Source of the DNA: an uncultured Microbacterium sp.
GTDB taxonomy: Bacteria > Actinomycetota > Actinomycetes > Actinomycetales > Microbacteriaceae
Direction: 5' to 3'
Assembly: GCF_947489255.1 (NCBI RefSeq)
Contig: NZ_CANLCY010000007.1
Location: 1 to 45,541 of the forward strand
Length of the DNA stretch: 45,541 nucleotides
The notes under the pieces are model-generated. The model made no database searches, was not told the DNA's origin, and saw only the letters and a program-made list of their open reading frames with translations. The translations under genes and the position numbers were made by a program. Positions 24,955-32,296 of this stretch are shown here, piece by piece (positions within the stretch are counted from its first letter, which is position 1; each line of letters opens with the position of its first letter).

Positions 24955-25369
24955 CTTCTTGGCCCTTCCGGAGGTGGCGGGTTCGCCGCGCTGTGACCAG
25001 AAGCGTGACCAGCGCTCCGCCGAGAATCATCGCCACCGCGGAGACTCCCAGCACGGGAGCGACCTCGCCACCGCCGGTGGGCACTCCTCGACCGTCCGCG
25101 CGTGGGGTGGCCGTGGAATGAGGATGGGTCTGGTGCCCAGGTGATGGAGTCTCGGAGCTCGTTACGGTGGTTCCTGAACGTTCGACGCTCAGAGGCGCAG
25201 TGGTGAAGCTGACATCCATGGCCGAGCTCAGCGCCGGGGCCACGACAGCAAAGGTCGGCGCGGCGGGTCCTGCAACGATGAGGGCGGCGCTAAGAGCGAC
25301 AGTGGCGCACAGCGTCACCGTGACCTGCGTTGCGCGATGGCGAGGTCTGGATACGAGGAAGAATCTCAT
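24944..25369 (-). CDS. Exported single-pass protein of unknown function
   Basis: 141 residues. N-terminal signal (VTVTLCATVALSAALIVAGP), an outside part rich in Ser/Thr/Pro/His (PSPGHQTHPHSTATP), a C-terminal helix (VLGVSAVAMILGGALVTLLV) and a basic end. The overall plan resembles the linker and anchor of CopC without the CopC domain. VPTGG before the last helix is near to, but not, a sortase motif. ATG 25369 was chosen because the signal starts there; it lies eight bases after the flavoprotein stop. Confidence 0.7.
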   Translation of the reverse strand: MRFFLVSRPRHRATQVTVTLCATVALSAALIVAGPAAPTFAVVAPALSSAMDVSFTTAPLSVERSGTTVTSSETPSPGHQTHPHSTATPRADGRGVPTGGGEVAPVLGVSAVAMILGGALVTLLVTARRTRHLRKGQEGDR

Positions 25370-25377
25370 TGGTCTTT

Positions 25378-26379
25378 TCAAGGTCGGGCGTAGATGAATC
25401 GGGCAATACGAGCCGCGTCCGTCCATACCCCGGGAAGGGTGTTAGCTCTGGCCTGGCTGTGCACGGGGATTCCGGCAACGAACAGACCGGGTAGCGTCGT
25501 CGCGGTGGGGATGCGTCGCTGAAGCTGCGGCTGCGTGGGCAACCACTCGTCGCCCGCTTCGTACCCGGTGGCGAACACGACTGACTGGTAGGCCTGCCGG
25601 TAGCCATCCGCGAAGGCGAACTTGGCCCCGTCCACCCCAATCGTCTCGGCTCGAATGGAGACGCCTTTATCTCGGAGTGCGTCGTAGAGGGGTTCTGGGG
25701 CGATCTTCACGCGCCGCCACGGTGAGACGCGCGGCTGGGTGGGGAATTGCCGCGGATGCGCTTCAGCCCGTCGGGTGCGGACCGCCAGAGTGACGTCGTG
25801 CGACTTCGCGAGGTCGGAAGCAACTTCCGTCCCGGCGATACCACCGCCGACAATAAGTACCCGGCCTCGCGGAATCTGCTCGGGTGTTCTGTAGGCGTTG
25901 GTGTGCATCTGTACTCCTTCGACTTCGGCGTCCGCGGCCCATTTCGGAAATCGGGGACGTGCTGCGGCGCCGGTAGCGCACACGACGTTGCGGGTCTGCA
26001 CTTCGCCAACCGTGGTGCTCAAGAGCAGGGTTGGGCCGTTGCCGTGGCGAGTCACGGCGAGGGCCTGGACACCCCAGACGGGGTTTACCCCGAGCTCCGC
26101 TTCGAATCTGTGTAGATAGCCTTCGATGTCTCCCGGGGTGGGGTACCGATACGGGTCACCCTCCAGTGGTCTGCGGGGGAAGCTGGAGTGCTCAGCATTG
26201 CTGAGCAACCGCATAGAAGGCCAGCGCGCACTCCACGTGCGTTGTCCCCGCGCGGAACTGTCGATGACCACGAAGTCACGCTGCGGTTCCATGCCGCGAG
26301 CGATCAGTGCCGCTGCAGTTGCCAATCCAGCCTGCCCTGCGCCCACGATGATGACTCGTCGGTGTGACAGGCCCGCCAC
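25378..26379 (-). CDS. FAD-dependent flavin monooxygenase-like oxidoreductase
   Basis: 333 residues with an N-terminal FAD fold (VGAGQAGLATAAAL), a central NADPH fold (VLIVGGGIAGTEVASDLAK) and the late ATGYE motif of the CzcO/TrkA-like flavoprotein group. These often lie in metal or metalloid clusters (for example ArsO), with unclear substrates. Start is GTG 26379, overlapping the thioredoxin-fold gene's TAG by one base. It may provide redox power to the thiol system, but this is inference. Confidence 0.82.
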   Translation of the reverse strand: MAGLSHRRVIIVGAGQAGLATAAALIARGMEPQRDFVVIDSSARGQRTWSARWPSMRLLSNAEHSSFPRRPLEGDPYRYPTPGDIEGYLHRFEAELGVNPVWGVQALAVTRHGNGPTLLLSTTVGEVQTRNVVCATGAAARPRFPKWAADAEVEGVQMHTNAYRTPEQIPRGRVLIVGGGIAGTEVASDLAKSHDVTLAVRTRRAEAHPRQFPTQPRVSPWRRVKIAPEPLYDALRDKGVSIRAETIGVDGAKFAFADGYRQAYQSVVFATGYEAGDEWLPTQPQLQRRIPTATTLPGLFVAGIPVHSQARANTLPGVWTDAARIARFIYARP

Positions 26380-27047
26380 TAGGGGGTGCCGTCCAAGCGG
26401 GTGGTGATGGCACTTTCAAGGTCGTTCCATCGTTCAATGACAAGAGGTTCGCCGTCGACGAAGAACGTAGGGGTTCGGTCCACGCCGAGGGCGCGTCCGT
26501 CGTCGAGGTCGGATCGAACGCGCTCGAGAGTGGCAGGGTCGGCGACAGCTTCGTCGTAGGCCGTCATATCCAAGCCCAACTCGGTCGCGTACGAGCGGAA
26601 CAGCTCCGCTTGGCTTTGCTGAGACTCCCCCCACTGTGCTTGCGTCTCAAAGAGACGGTTGTACATGTCTTCGAAGCGTCCCTGGGCTGCCGCGGCCTCC
26701 GCAGCGACCGCTGAGTTTTCGGAGTTGATGTGGCCGGGAAGGGGGAAGTAGCGAACGACGTAGTTGATCTGTCCCTCATACTTCACACGAAGCTCTTCGA
26801 CGACGGGGTAGTAGGCGCCGCAGGCTTCGCACTCGAAGTCCAAGAACTCCACGATGGTGATGGCGCCGTCGCCGGCGTCGTCGAGGACGTGGGAGTCGTC
26901 TCTAACAACCGCTATCGACCCTCCTCCCCGTTCCTCGGCGGCAACGCGGGTGTTGTTCTGATCGACTAGGACATAGATGACAGCCCCCGCGACGACCGCG
27001 ACGGCGACGGCGGCGGTAATGACCGTCGCCTTCCAGTTGATTTTCAT
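26379..27047 (-). CDS. DsbA/BdbD-like membrane-anchored thiol oxidoreductase
   Basis: 222 residues. One N-terminal helix (VITAAVAVAVVAGAVIYVLV) anchors an outside thioredoxin fold with an inserted helical domain. The active site is CEAC (C73, C76; EFLDFECEACGAYY) and the cis-proline loop is DRTPTFFVDG. This is the DsbA/thioredoxin_4 family, which forms or shuffles disulfides in exported proteins. ATG 27047 has GGAG six bases upstream. It is the first gene after a terminator, so it probably opens the 14-kb operon. Confidence 0.9.
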   Translation of the reverse strand: MKINWKATVITAAVAVAVVAGAVIYVLVDQNNTRVAAEERGGGSIAVVRDDSHVLDDAGDGAITIVEFLDFECEACGAYYPVVEELRVKYEGQINYVVRYFPLPGHINSENSAVAAEAAAAQGRFEDMYNRLFETQAQWGESQQSQAELFRSYATELGLDMTAYDEAVADPATLERVRSDLDDGRALGVDRTPTFFVDGEPLVIERWNDLESAITTRLDGTP

Positions 27048-27073
27048 GGGTACTCCAACACTTGACGGCACAA

Positions 27074-27094
27074 GAAAAGCCCGGGTTGCCCGGG
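27074..27094 (-). terminator. Rho-independent terminator downstream of the third DUF6153-like gene
   Basis: On the minus strand CCCGGG-CAA-CCCGGG (27094-27080) is followed by CTTTTCTT. It lies 32 bases beyond the stop at 27127 and before the DsbA-like gene, separating two transcripts. Confidence 0.7.
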
Positions 27095-27126
27095 ATGAGT
27101 GTCGCCGCGGGGGCGACGTGCCGATG

Positions 27127-27561
27127 TCAGGTTCTAGAGATACCCAGTTGCGCGATTGTGAGGGCGTGGCCCTCAGGCCTGCCGGACACCGGGTGGATCA
27201 AAGACGGCGGGAGGGCGCGCCAGACGAGTGTGATCCCAGCCGGTCCGCGGCGCACCAGGAGATGAACAACGAGGTACAGCACGAATCCGCAGACGACGCC
27301 GAGAACGCACAGCGCCATTCCGGGCGATACGTCGTACACGCTCGCCTCGACGATAGAGGTAGCGACGGGTGCGGCCGGGTCGTGCGGCGCAGTGTCAGAT
27401 GCCGTCGCGACCACACCGCTTACCGGGGCGTTGTCGCCATGGTTGAGGGCCACGACTCCGAGCAGCAGGAGGGCCCCGAGGGCGATGATGGTAATGAGTC
27501 GCGTTATCGCTCCGTGCTCTTTCGCCAGCGCTGAGCGCCGGGCGTGAGCGTCGGTATACAT
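27127..27561 (-). CDS. Small membrane protein ending in ISRT (paralogue 3, DUF6153-like)
   Basis: 144 residues: helix 1 (LITIIALGALLLLGVVAL), a polar outside loop with few His, helix 2 (GMALCVLGVVCGFVLYLVVHL) and a basic tail ending TIAQLGISRT. Same plan as the proteins at 5555-6007 and 18005-18445, including a Cys in helix 2 and the SRT end. Alone between two terminable units, it may be expressed on its own. Function unknown. Confidence 0.72.
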   Translation of the reverse strand: MYTDAHARRSALAKEHGAITRLITIIALGALLLLGVVALNHGDNAPVSGVVATASDTAPHDPAAPVATSIVEASVYDVSPGMALCVLGVVCGFVLYLVVHLLVRRGPAGITLVWRALPPSLIHPVSGRPEGHALTIAQLGISRT

Positions 27562-27672
27562 CAGCAGCCAGTGTACGGAGAGGTTCTGGGCGAATGGCTG
27601 GGAACGGCCGACGGTGTGCCGATATGCGATCGGGCTGCGAACACGCCCGTTCGAGCGGTTCGGCGCCCGCGA

Positions 27673-28614
27673 TTAAGCGTGACGGACATCCCCGGGTTCC
27701 GAATCTTGCAGGTCGGCTGTCTCAATCTGGAAGGTGGAGTGCAGCACGGACACCTCGAAGTGTTGAGCCACACATGCTCTGACGTCCTTAAGGACAGCGG
27801 CTGCGTGTCCGTCCGTGAAGCATTCGTCTTCAACCACGACATGCGCGCTGATTGTCGGCAGGCCGGTGGCGACTGTCGAGGCGTGTAGGTCATGGACGTC
27901 TATGACGTGGTCGAGTTGGAGAATGTGAGATCTCACATCGTCCAAGTCCAAACCGTCGGGGGTGAACTCCATCAACACCGACGACGTCTCGCGTAGCAAC
28001 TTGAACGCACGCGGCACGATGAGAGCGGCGATGAAAAGACCGGCGATGGCGTCCGCTTGAAAGAAACCCGTCGTCCAGATGACGACAGCCGCGACGATAA
28101 CCCCCAGTGATCCCAGCGCGTCATTCAGCACTTCCAGATACGCTGCCCGCATGTTGAAGTTAGCTCCGCGACTGGAAGACAGCACGAAGATGGCGATGAC
28201 GTTCGCGACTAACCCAACGACTCCAAAACCCAGCAGTTCCGCAGCTGGCACCTCCGGGGGCTCGAAGAGCCGGCGTACCCCCTCGATGGCTGTGTAACCC
28301 CCTACCGCCATCAACAGAGCCGCTTGCCCGAAGGCAGCGATAACTTCGATGCGACGGAACCCCCACGTGCGTCGCGCACTAGCCGGCCGCAGCACCAGCG
28401 TCGCGGCGATGAGTGCAACGAGAAGTCCGGATGCGTCAGTGAGTGCGTGGGCCGTGTCCGTGAGGAGGGCAAGACTGCCGGTAAAGAAGGATCCAACCGC
28501 TTGAGTCACGGCGATTGCCGCGGTGATTGCAAACGCAATCCAGAGACGCGCCCGATGGTCGGTCGGATGCCCGGCCGCGCCGGTAGACGGTGCGTGCGTG
28601 TGACCGGCGCCCAT
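27673..28614 (-). CDS. czcD: Zn/Cd/Co efflux protein, CDF family (CzcD-like)
   Basis: 313 residues: His-bearing N-terminus (GHTHAP), six helices and a C-terminal cytoplasmic CDF domain (HDLHASTVATGLPTISAHVV). Helix 2 has the HALTD metal site; helix 5 has EVLNDALGS, where many relatives carry His in place of the Glu, which may shift metal choice. Exchanges cytoplasmic Zn/Cd/Co for protons. It overlaps the ArsR sensor stop by one base and should be controlled by it. Confidence 0.9.
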   Translation of the reverse strand: MGAGHTHAPSTGAAGHPTDHRARLWIAFAITAAIAVTQAVGSFFTGSLALLTDTAHALTDASGLLVALIAATLVLRPASARRTWGFRRIEVIAAFGQAALLMAVGGYTAIEGVRRLFEPPEVPAAELLGFGVVGLVANVIAIFVLSSSRGANFNMRAAYLEVLNDALGSLGVIVAAVVIWTTGFFQADAIAGLFIAALIVPRAFKLLRETSSVLMEFTPDGLDLDDVRSHILQLDHVIDVHDLHASTVATGLPTISAHVVVEDECFTDGHAAAVLKDVRACVAQHFEVSVLHSTFQIETADLQDSEPGDVRHA

Positions 28615-29000
28615 CAGGCCGCGTCCGTTCCAAGGGCGAAGTCTTCACCAGGCTGATGAAGGTGAGCGCATAGCGTGACACGCGTGCCGGTGTCTCTCAG
28701 CAGGAGTTCGGCGGCGTTAATGAGAGCCGCAGTCGCCACAGGTTGCGCAAGATCGAACCAGGAAGCCCGACCCTCCGAGCGAACAGTGACTAGTCGGCAG
28801 TCCCGCAGGAAGCTGAGGTGCTTACTTACGGTTGATTGCGCCAATCCGAGGTGCTGGACGAGATCCCGGACGCGATGCTCGCCGGACGCCAGATGCTGGA
28901 GAACCGCCAATCGCGTGGGGTCCCCAAGCGCGTCGAATAGGTGCGCGTACACAGCGGTCGCGTCAGGATCGAGTAGACCACCCTCTTTATTCATCGCCAC
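28614..29000 (-). CDS. ArsR/SmtB-family sensor of the czcD pair
   Basis: 128-residue winged helix. AQSTVSKHLSFLRDCRLV resembles the sensor at 2378 but has only one of the two CmtR cysteines (C68); the tail carries CAHLH (C111, H113, H115), suggesting a Zn/Cd/Co site of a different make. GTG 29000 was chosen because TATCAT lies exactly six bases before it; ATG 28994, two codons later, is possible. Probably represses itself and czcD. Confidence 0.85.
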   Translation of the reverse strand: MAMNKEGGLLDPDATAVYAHLFDALGDPTRLAVLQHLASGEHRVRDLVQHLGLAQSTVSKHLSFLRDCRLVTVRSEGRASWFDLAQPVATAALINAAELLLRDTGTRVTLCAHLHQPGEDFALGTDAA

Positions 29001-29035
29001 ATAGCGATGATATCGTCAAATGCCGTGTCCGTCAC
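28992..29035 (-). promoter_or_regulatory. Leaderless promoter and operator-like dyad of the czcD sensor
   Basis: Minus strand: GTGACG (29035-29030) as -35, 17-base spacer, TATCAT (29012-29007) as -10, six bases, then GTG 29000. The dyad CATCGC-N6-GCGATG (29009-28992) spans the start and would suit an ArsR-type repressor. Confidence 0.6.
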
Positions 29036-29216
29036 GTCTGCATCCAACTGGGAACCATGCTCATTCTCGCCGGATCAGTGGGCCACCCGAATGCTCGCCC
29101 ACAGAGCAAGCGCGACGATTGCGGTGAGGGTGGTGAAGGACAAGGCGCGGGGCCGGAGACCGGCGCGCGGTGGTAGTTGTAGTCGCGCCACAGGGTGCGT
29201 TTCGTCTGATCAGGTG

Positions 29217-29246
29217 GTGGGGCGCGGTGGGCTTTCCGCGCCCCAC
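29217..29246 (-). terminator. Copy of the DUF305-downstream hairpin
   Basis: GTGGGGCGCGG (29217-29227) and CCGCGCCCCAC (29236-29246) repeat the hairpin at 4824-4852 arm for arm, differing only in the loop. It belongs to a partial copy of that locus. Bases beyond it toward 29100 also resemble the start region of the BNR lipoprotein gene but hold no intact frame. Confidence 0.7.
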
Positions 29247-29257
29247 CCCGGGCGGGA

Positions 29258-29500
29258 TCAGAGAGTGGCGAGAAGCTCCTCCATCGTGGCGATCTCGGAG
29301 GTCTGCGCCTCGATGATGGTGTTGGCGAGTGCGACGGCGTCGCTGTTCTGGCCGTTGGTCGCTTCTTCCAGGGCCATGTCGATGGCACCGCGGTGGTGCT
29401 CGATCATCTGCTGGAGGAACAGCCGGGCGGCGTCGGTTCCGGTGGCCTGCTTGAGCGATTGCATGTCGTCTTCGCTCATCATGCCGCCGCCGTGGTCCAT
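29258..29500 (-). pseudogene. Truncated DUF305 gene (second half only)
   Basis: Codes for 80 residues that match the last ~80 of the DUF305 lipoprotein at 4861 almost residue for residue (MMSEDDMQSLKQATG, FLQQMIEHHRGAIDM, EIATMEELLATL), but without the signal peptide, lipobox and first repeat. Similarity stops near 29505 with unrelated sequence beyond. It therefore cannot be exported and is best seen as a relic of a segmental duplication. Third-position changes show that the copies have been separate for some time. Confidence 0.8.
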
Positions 29501-29577
29501 GCTGCCGGTGGCGGGATCAACGGCTCATGACCGTCAACGGGGCGTGAGGGCCGCGCGTGGTACAGGTTTGGTCTCCG

Positions 29578-29826
29578 ATGTCTCAGCTGCAGCGCTCCCC
29601 CGAGCCGGGGGTGTGGCTCGTCTTCGACCGCAGCAGACGAATCGCGATTGTGCGCGTGGTCGAGGTGCAGGGGCGGAAGCTGCTGCGCTCGGTGACGTTC
29701 CACGATGACCCGGCTCAGCGGCAACTAATCGGCTATTTTCCCGAGGACGGGATGAAGCTCGCAGTGGAATGCACCTGGGCGGAGTACGTCAAGCACACCG
29801 GTCCCTCGACGAGCAACCGGAAGTGA
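29578..29826 (+). CDS. Hypothetical protein
   Basis: 82 residues, begins MSQLQRSPEPGVWLVFDR, alternating hydrophobic/charged pattern suggests a small beta-rich fold (RRIAIVRVVEVQGRKLLRSV). No recognised domain, signal or membrane segment. Start uncertain: ATG 29578 or GTG 29557. Converges with the next gene, leaving a three-base gap. Codon positions look coding. It marks the left side of the plasmid backbone. Confidence 0.55.
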   Translation: MSQLQRSPEPGVWLVFDRSRRIAIVRVVEVQGRKLLRSVTFHDDPAQRQLIGYFPEDGMKLAVECTWAEYVKHTGPSTSNRK

Positions 29827-29829
29827 GGA

Positions 29830-30027
29830 CTATCGCGCTCGGCCCTCATCACCTTCGGCCACAGGAATGTCCCCGTGTACCGTTGGCATAAACGGGGGAT
29901 CGAAAATGCTCCCACCAGCCAGCGTTGACCGGCGACGGGGCGAGCTCCCCGCGTGAGGGGCGTTGTCGGAACTGGCGGGACGCTCACCTATCAGGGAAGG
30001 CCGCGGTTGCGGACGCTGTCGGGGCAT
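29830..30027 (-). CDS. Hypothetical small basic protein
   Basis: 65 residues, MPRQRPQPRPSLIGERPAS at the start and an acidic end (VAEGDEGRAR). Supported mainly by AAAGGAG seven bases before the ATG at 30027 and by the small dyad AGACA-AA-TGTCT (30064-30075) upstream, which could be an operator. The sequence is low in hydrophobics and may be disordered. No family recognised. The remaining stretch 30028-30300 holds no gene I can support. Confidence 0.45.
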   Translation of the reverse strand: MPRQRPQPRPSLIGERPASSDNAPHAGSSPRRRSTLAGGSIFDPPFMPTVHGDIPVAEGDEGRAR

Positions 30028-30300
30028 GACGTTTCTCCTTTGAGAACGAAGACGGACTCCATGAGACAAATGTCTAGATGGACCGTAAGTCATCTTCGGG
30101 CGCGCCCCCGGGAGCGAGTCCGGAAAGTGATTCACCCCTCCCCCGGATGCTGGGATCGTGGCACGCGGTCGATCACCGTCAAGGGCGCTGCGCGTCGCGA
30201 CGCGATGCGGCGTTGCCGCACCCTGGACCGTGCTCTCCCTTGCGCAAGATCGGCATGTATCCGGTGCGAGCAGCTGATGTGGTGATGCTCGAGAACGAAG

Positions 30301-30332
30301 GAAGGGACCGGCCCCGTGGGCACGGTCCCTTC
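30301..30332 (-). terminator. Terminator downstream of the parA1 transcript
   Basis: GAAGGGACCG (30301-30310) pairs with CGGTCCCTTC (30323-30332), loop of 12. It lies ten bases past the stop of the last minus-strand gene at 30343. Confidence 0.7.
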
Positions 30333-30342
30333 TCAGCGCGTG

Positions 30343-30540
30343 TCAGGCGGTCTTGGAGACCGTCTGGGCCTCGGGGTCGACGCCGAATCTGCGGATGTAG
30401 GTCTGGCGGATCTCTTGAAGCTGTGCGCGCTCGCGATCGCTGATCGGGTCGGCCTCGCCTGCCGCGATGCGGCGCTGGAGGCTGCCCTTGTGCGATGTCA
30501 CGAAGCGTCCGGTGAAGGACGAGCGGGAATGCCGAGCCAT
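30343..30540 (-). CDS. Small basic hypothetical protein in the par operon
   Basis: 65 residues, start MARHSRSSFTGRFVTSHKGS, then a charged helix (SDRERAQLQEIRQTYIRRF). AAGGAAGG lies before the ATG at 30540, which overlaps the previous gene by 43 bases. Short, basic and helical, it could bind DNA, but nothing identifies it. The last gene of the parA1-parB1 transcript. Confidence 0.6.
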   Translation of the reverse strand: MARHSRSSFTGRFVTSHKGSLQRRIAAGEADPISDRERAQLQEIRQTYIRRFGVDPEAQTVSKTA

Positions 30541-31013
30541 CTGATCACCTTCCTTCTCGGTCTATTTTCCGTCGCGATTGCGGGCGTGTCTACGGCGGCT
30601 GGGCGTTGAAGGTTCTTGATCGTGCGGTAGATCATCTTGCCTTCGGTGGGGGTCGCGTCCTCGAGCAGGGCCTGGAGGGCGTCGTTTGCGACCTCGCGGT
30701 CTTCCTGGTCATCGGATGCGGCCAGCCCTAGGGCCCATTGCGCGCGGTTCCACCACTGTTCGCGCGCGGCGTTCTCGCGGGCGATTTTGGTTGAGCGGAT
30801 GGCGGGAGTGAAGGCGATGACGGCGGCGATGACAGCGAAGACGCCGGCCATCGGGGGCCCGCTCAGAATCGCGCGCCAGAGAGCTTCGTCGATGACAACG
30901 GGTGTGGTCAGCGCTGGGTAGGGCGGGAAGGCGCTGCGAAGGCCGTACCCGACACCCCCGCTTGCGAGGATGACCCCGGCCAGCGCCCAGCCGCGCCGCG
31001 CTCGAACGCTCAC
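30498..31013 (-). CDS. Two-helix membrane protein in the par operon
   Basis: 171 residues. Two N-terminal membrane helices (GWALAGVILASGGVGYGL and GVFAVIAAVIAFTPAI) are followed by a charged cytoplasmic part with WWNRAQWALGLAAS and an acidic helix (DQEDREVANDALQALLED). Start GTG 31013 lies one base after the parB1 stop. No family recognised; similar anchored proteins occur on actinobacterial plasmids. A link to partition or to membrane tethering is inference. Confidence 0.7.
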   Translation of the reverse strand: MSVRARRGWALAGVILASGGVGYGLRSAFPPYPALTTPVVIDEALWRAILSGPPMAGVFAVIAAVIAFTPAIRSTKIARENAAREQWWNRAQWALGLAASDDQEDREVANDALQALLEDATPTEGKMIYRTIKNLQRPAAVDTPAIATENRPRRKVIRWLGIPARPSPDAS

Positions 31014-31014
31014 G

Positions 31015-31392
31015 TCATACCCCCATTGGGCGCCCCTGGGGCAGTTCGCGGGCCTTGACGGGCGGGAACGGCTTGCCGTCGTTGTACTTGGCCTCGAGGC
31101 GCTCGACCTCTTTCATCGCGGCGGCATTGAGGAACTGCGAGAGGTTGCGGAACCCTTCTTGTGCGAACGTGTGCAGGATCGCACCGCGGATGCGGTCGGT
31201 GTCTTCAAGCTCCTGGTAGAACGACACCTTCGGCGGGTACTTGGTGCGCTTCTTCGGCGCGGGCGCCTCGGCCGCGGGCGCCGCCTCGGCGGGTTTCTCC
31301 ACGGGGGCGGCGGCGGGCGCCGGCTGTGGGGTCTCAGCGGGCTGATCGTCCTCGAGGCGCCCGACGAGGGAGGAGAGGGTTTTGCGTGCCAT
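31015..31392 (-). CDS. ParB-like centromere-binding protein (locus 1)
   Basis: 125 residues: short N-terminal helix (MARKTLSSLVGRLEDD), a Pro/Ala/Glu linker and a basic C-terminal half (KKRTKYPPKVSFYQELEDTD, then FRNLSQFLNAAAMKEVERLE) with the look of a ribbon-helix-helix DNA-binding domain. This is the layout of small partner proteins encoded after ParA. It follows parA1 by ten bases. The N-terminal helix would contact ParA. Confidence 0.72.
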   Translation of the reverse strand: MARKTLSSLVGRLEDDQPAETPQPAPAAAPVEKPAEAAPAAEAPAPKKRTKYPPKVSFYQELEDTDRIRGAILHTFAQEGFRNLSQFLNAAAMKEVERLEAKYNDGKPFPPVKARELPQGRPMGV

Positions 31393-31402
31393 GGGAGATC
31401 CC

Positions 31403-32049
31403 CTATCTCTTTCCGTTGGCCCAGAGGCTCGTGAGCTCCAGGGCGAGGTCTTTGTAGTCGTCGATGGCGTTGGCGGTGGCTCGGCTGCGGGGGTAGGTGG
31501 TGACCACTTCCCCGGTCAGCGGTGCGTCCGTGTGCATGACGTATTCGCGGATGACGCTGCGGAAGCGTGGGAGGTGCATCTCGTCGAGGAGTTCGAGCGC
31601 GTCGTCTTTGCGCAAGGATCGCGCTTTACACGGCTCACCAGGACTCGGTAGGGCAGGTTCCGCGGCTCGATCAGCTGGCGAATGACGCGAACTGCGGGCT
31701 TCACGCTCATGGTCGCGGGTTCCATGGGCAGGATGACGAAATCGCTGTTGTCGAGGACCGCGCCGAGAACGTCGGTGTCCCGCAAGCTTCCCGGGGTGTC
31801 GACGACGATCACGTCGTACTCGTTGGTGCGCCGTAGACCGGCGAGGACTTGGGGGTCTGACTCGGTAGCGAAGTCGAAGGGCACATTGTCCCCTCCCGCC
31901 TCCGCCCAATCGGTCGCGCTGCGCTGCGGGTCGACGTCGACGACGAGCACGCGGGCATGATCTGACAGCACTGCGGCGAGGTTCATGACGGTCGTCGTCT
32001 TACCGACGCCGCCCTTCTGCCCGACGACGGCGAGGATGCGAAGAGTCAT
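31403..32049 (-). pseudogene. parA: ParA-type partition ATPase with a frameshift (locus 1)
   Basis: From ATG 32049 the frame reads a complete ParA N-terminus: deviant Walker A QKGGVGKTTT, VDVDPQRSATDW and VDTPGSLRD. After YRVLVSRVK, near 31623, it enters a wrong frame that stops at 31516. The remaining ParA sequence (LRKDDALELLDEMHLPRF to LTSLWANGKR) continues in the -1 frame to 31403. Restoring one base (G) in AAGCGCG gives one 215-residue ParA, like parA2 at 32797. A real lesion, a sequencing error or, less likely, a programmed shift could explain it. Confidence 0.75.
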
Positions 32050-32296
32050 CTGGGGCACCTTCCCTGTAACGGTAGTCCGCCGGTCTCGGTGGTGACCAGC
32101 TCTCCAAGTCGTGGTGGAGGTCGAGGCCGAGATCGATCGGGATGTACCGTCCCTTCCACTCCCCCTCCACCCGCAACGTGATGTCCAGCTCCGTCCAGCG
32201 GGCTCCAATGTCGTAGAGCGTGCTGGAGTCGCTCAGGCCAAGGTCGCGAAGGGCGCCGAGGGCGGCTCGATATGGCGCTGGTCGCTTGTTTACCAC
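32000..32296 (-). CDS. Hypothetical protein upstream of parA1
   Basis: 98 residues from GTG 32296; the first 70 look protein-like (ALGALRDLGLSDSSTLYD, RWTELDITLRVEGEWKG), the last 25 are Arg-rich and overlap the parA1 start by 50 bases. No known domain. It is the first gene on the left side of the par intergenic region. Overlap with parA1 suggests coupling, but it might be shorter. Confidence 0.5.
   Translation of the reverse strand: MVNKRPAPYRAALGALRDLGLSDSSTLYDIGARWTELDITLRVEGEWKGRYIPIDLGLDLHHDLESWSPPRPADYRYREGAPDDSSHPRRRRAEGRRR

Noticed and set aside
24944..25369. Sortase-anchored protein
   Set aside because: The sequence before the last helix is VPTGG, not LPxTG, and no sortase gene is seen.
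29953..30285. Plus-strand frame of 110 codons in the backbone
   Set aside because: No ribosome site, Arg/Cys-rich shadow-like product, and it crosses a better supported minus-strand gene.
31516..32049. Programmed -1 frameshift in parA1
   Set aside because: No slippery heptamer or downstream hairpin is evident at the shift, and the homologue parA2 is in one frame. Mutation or read error is simpler.
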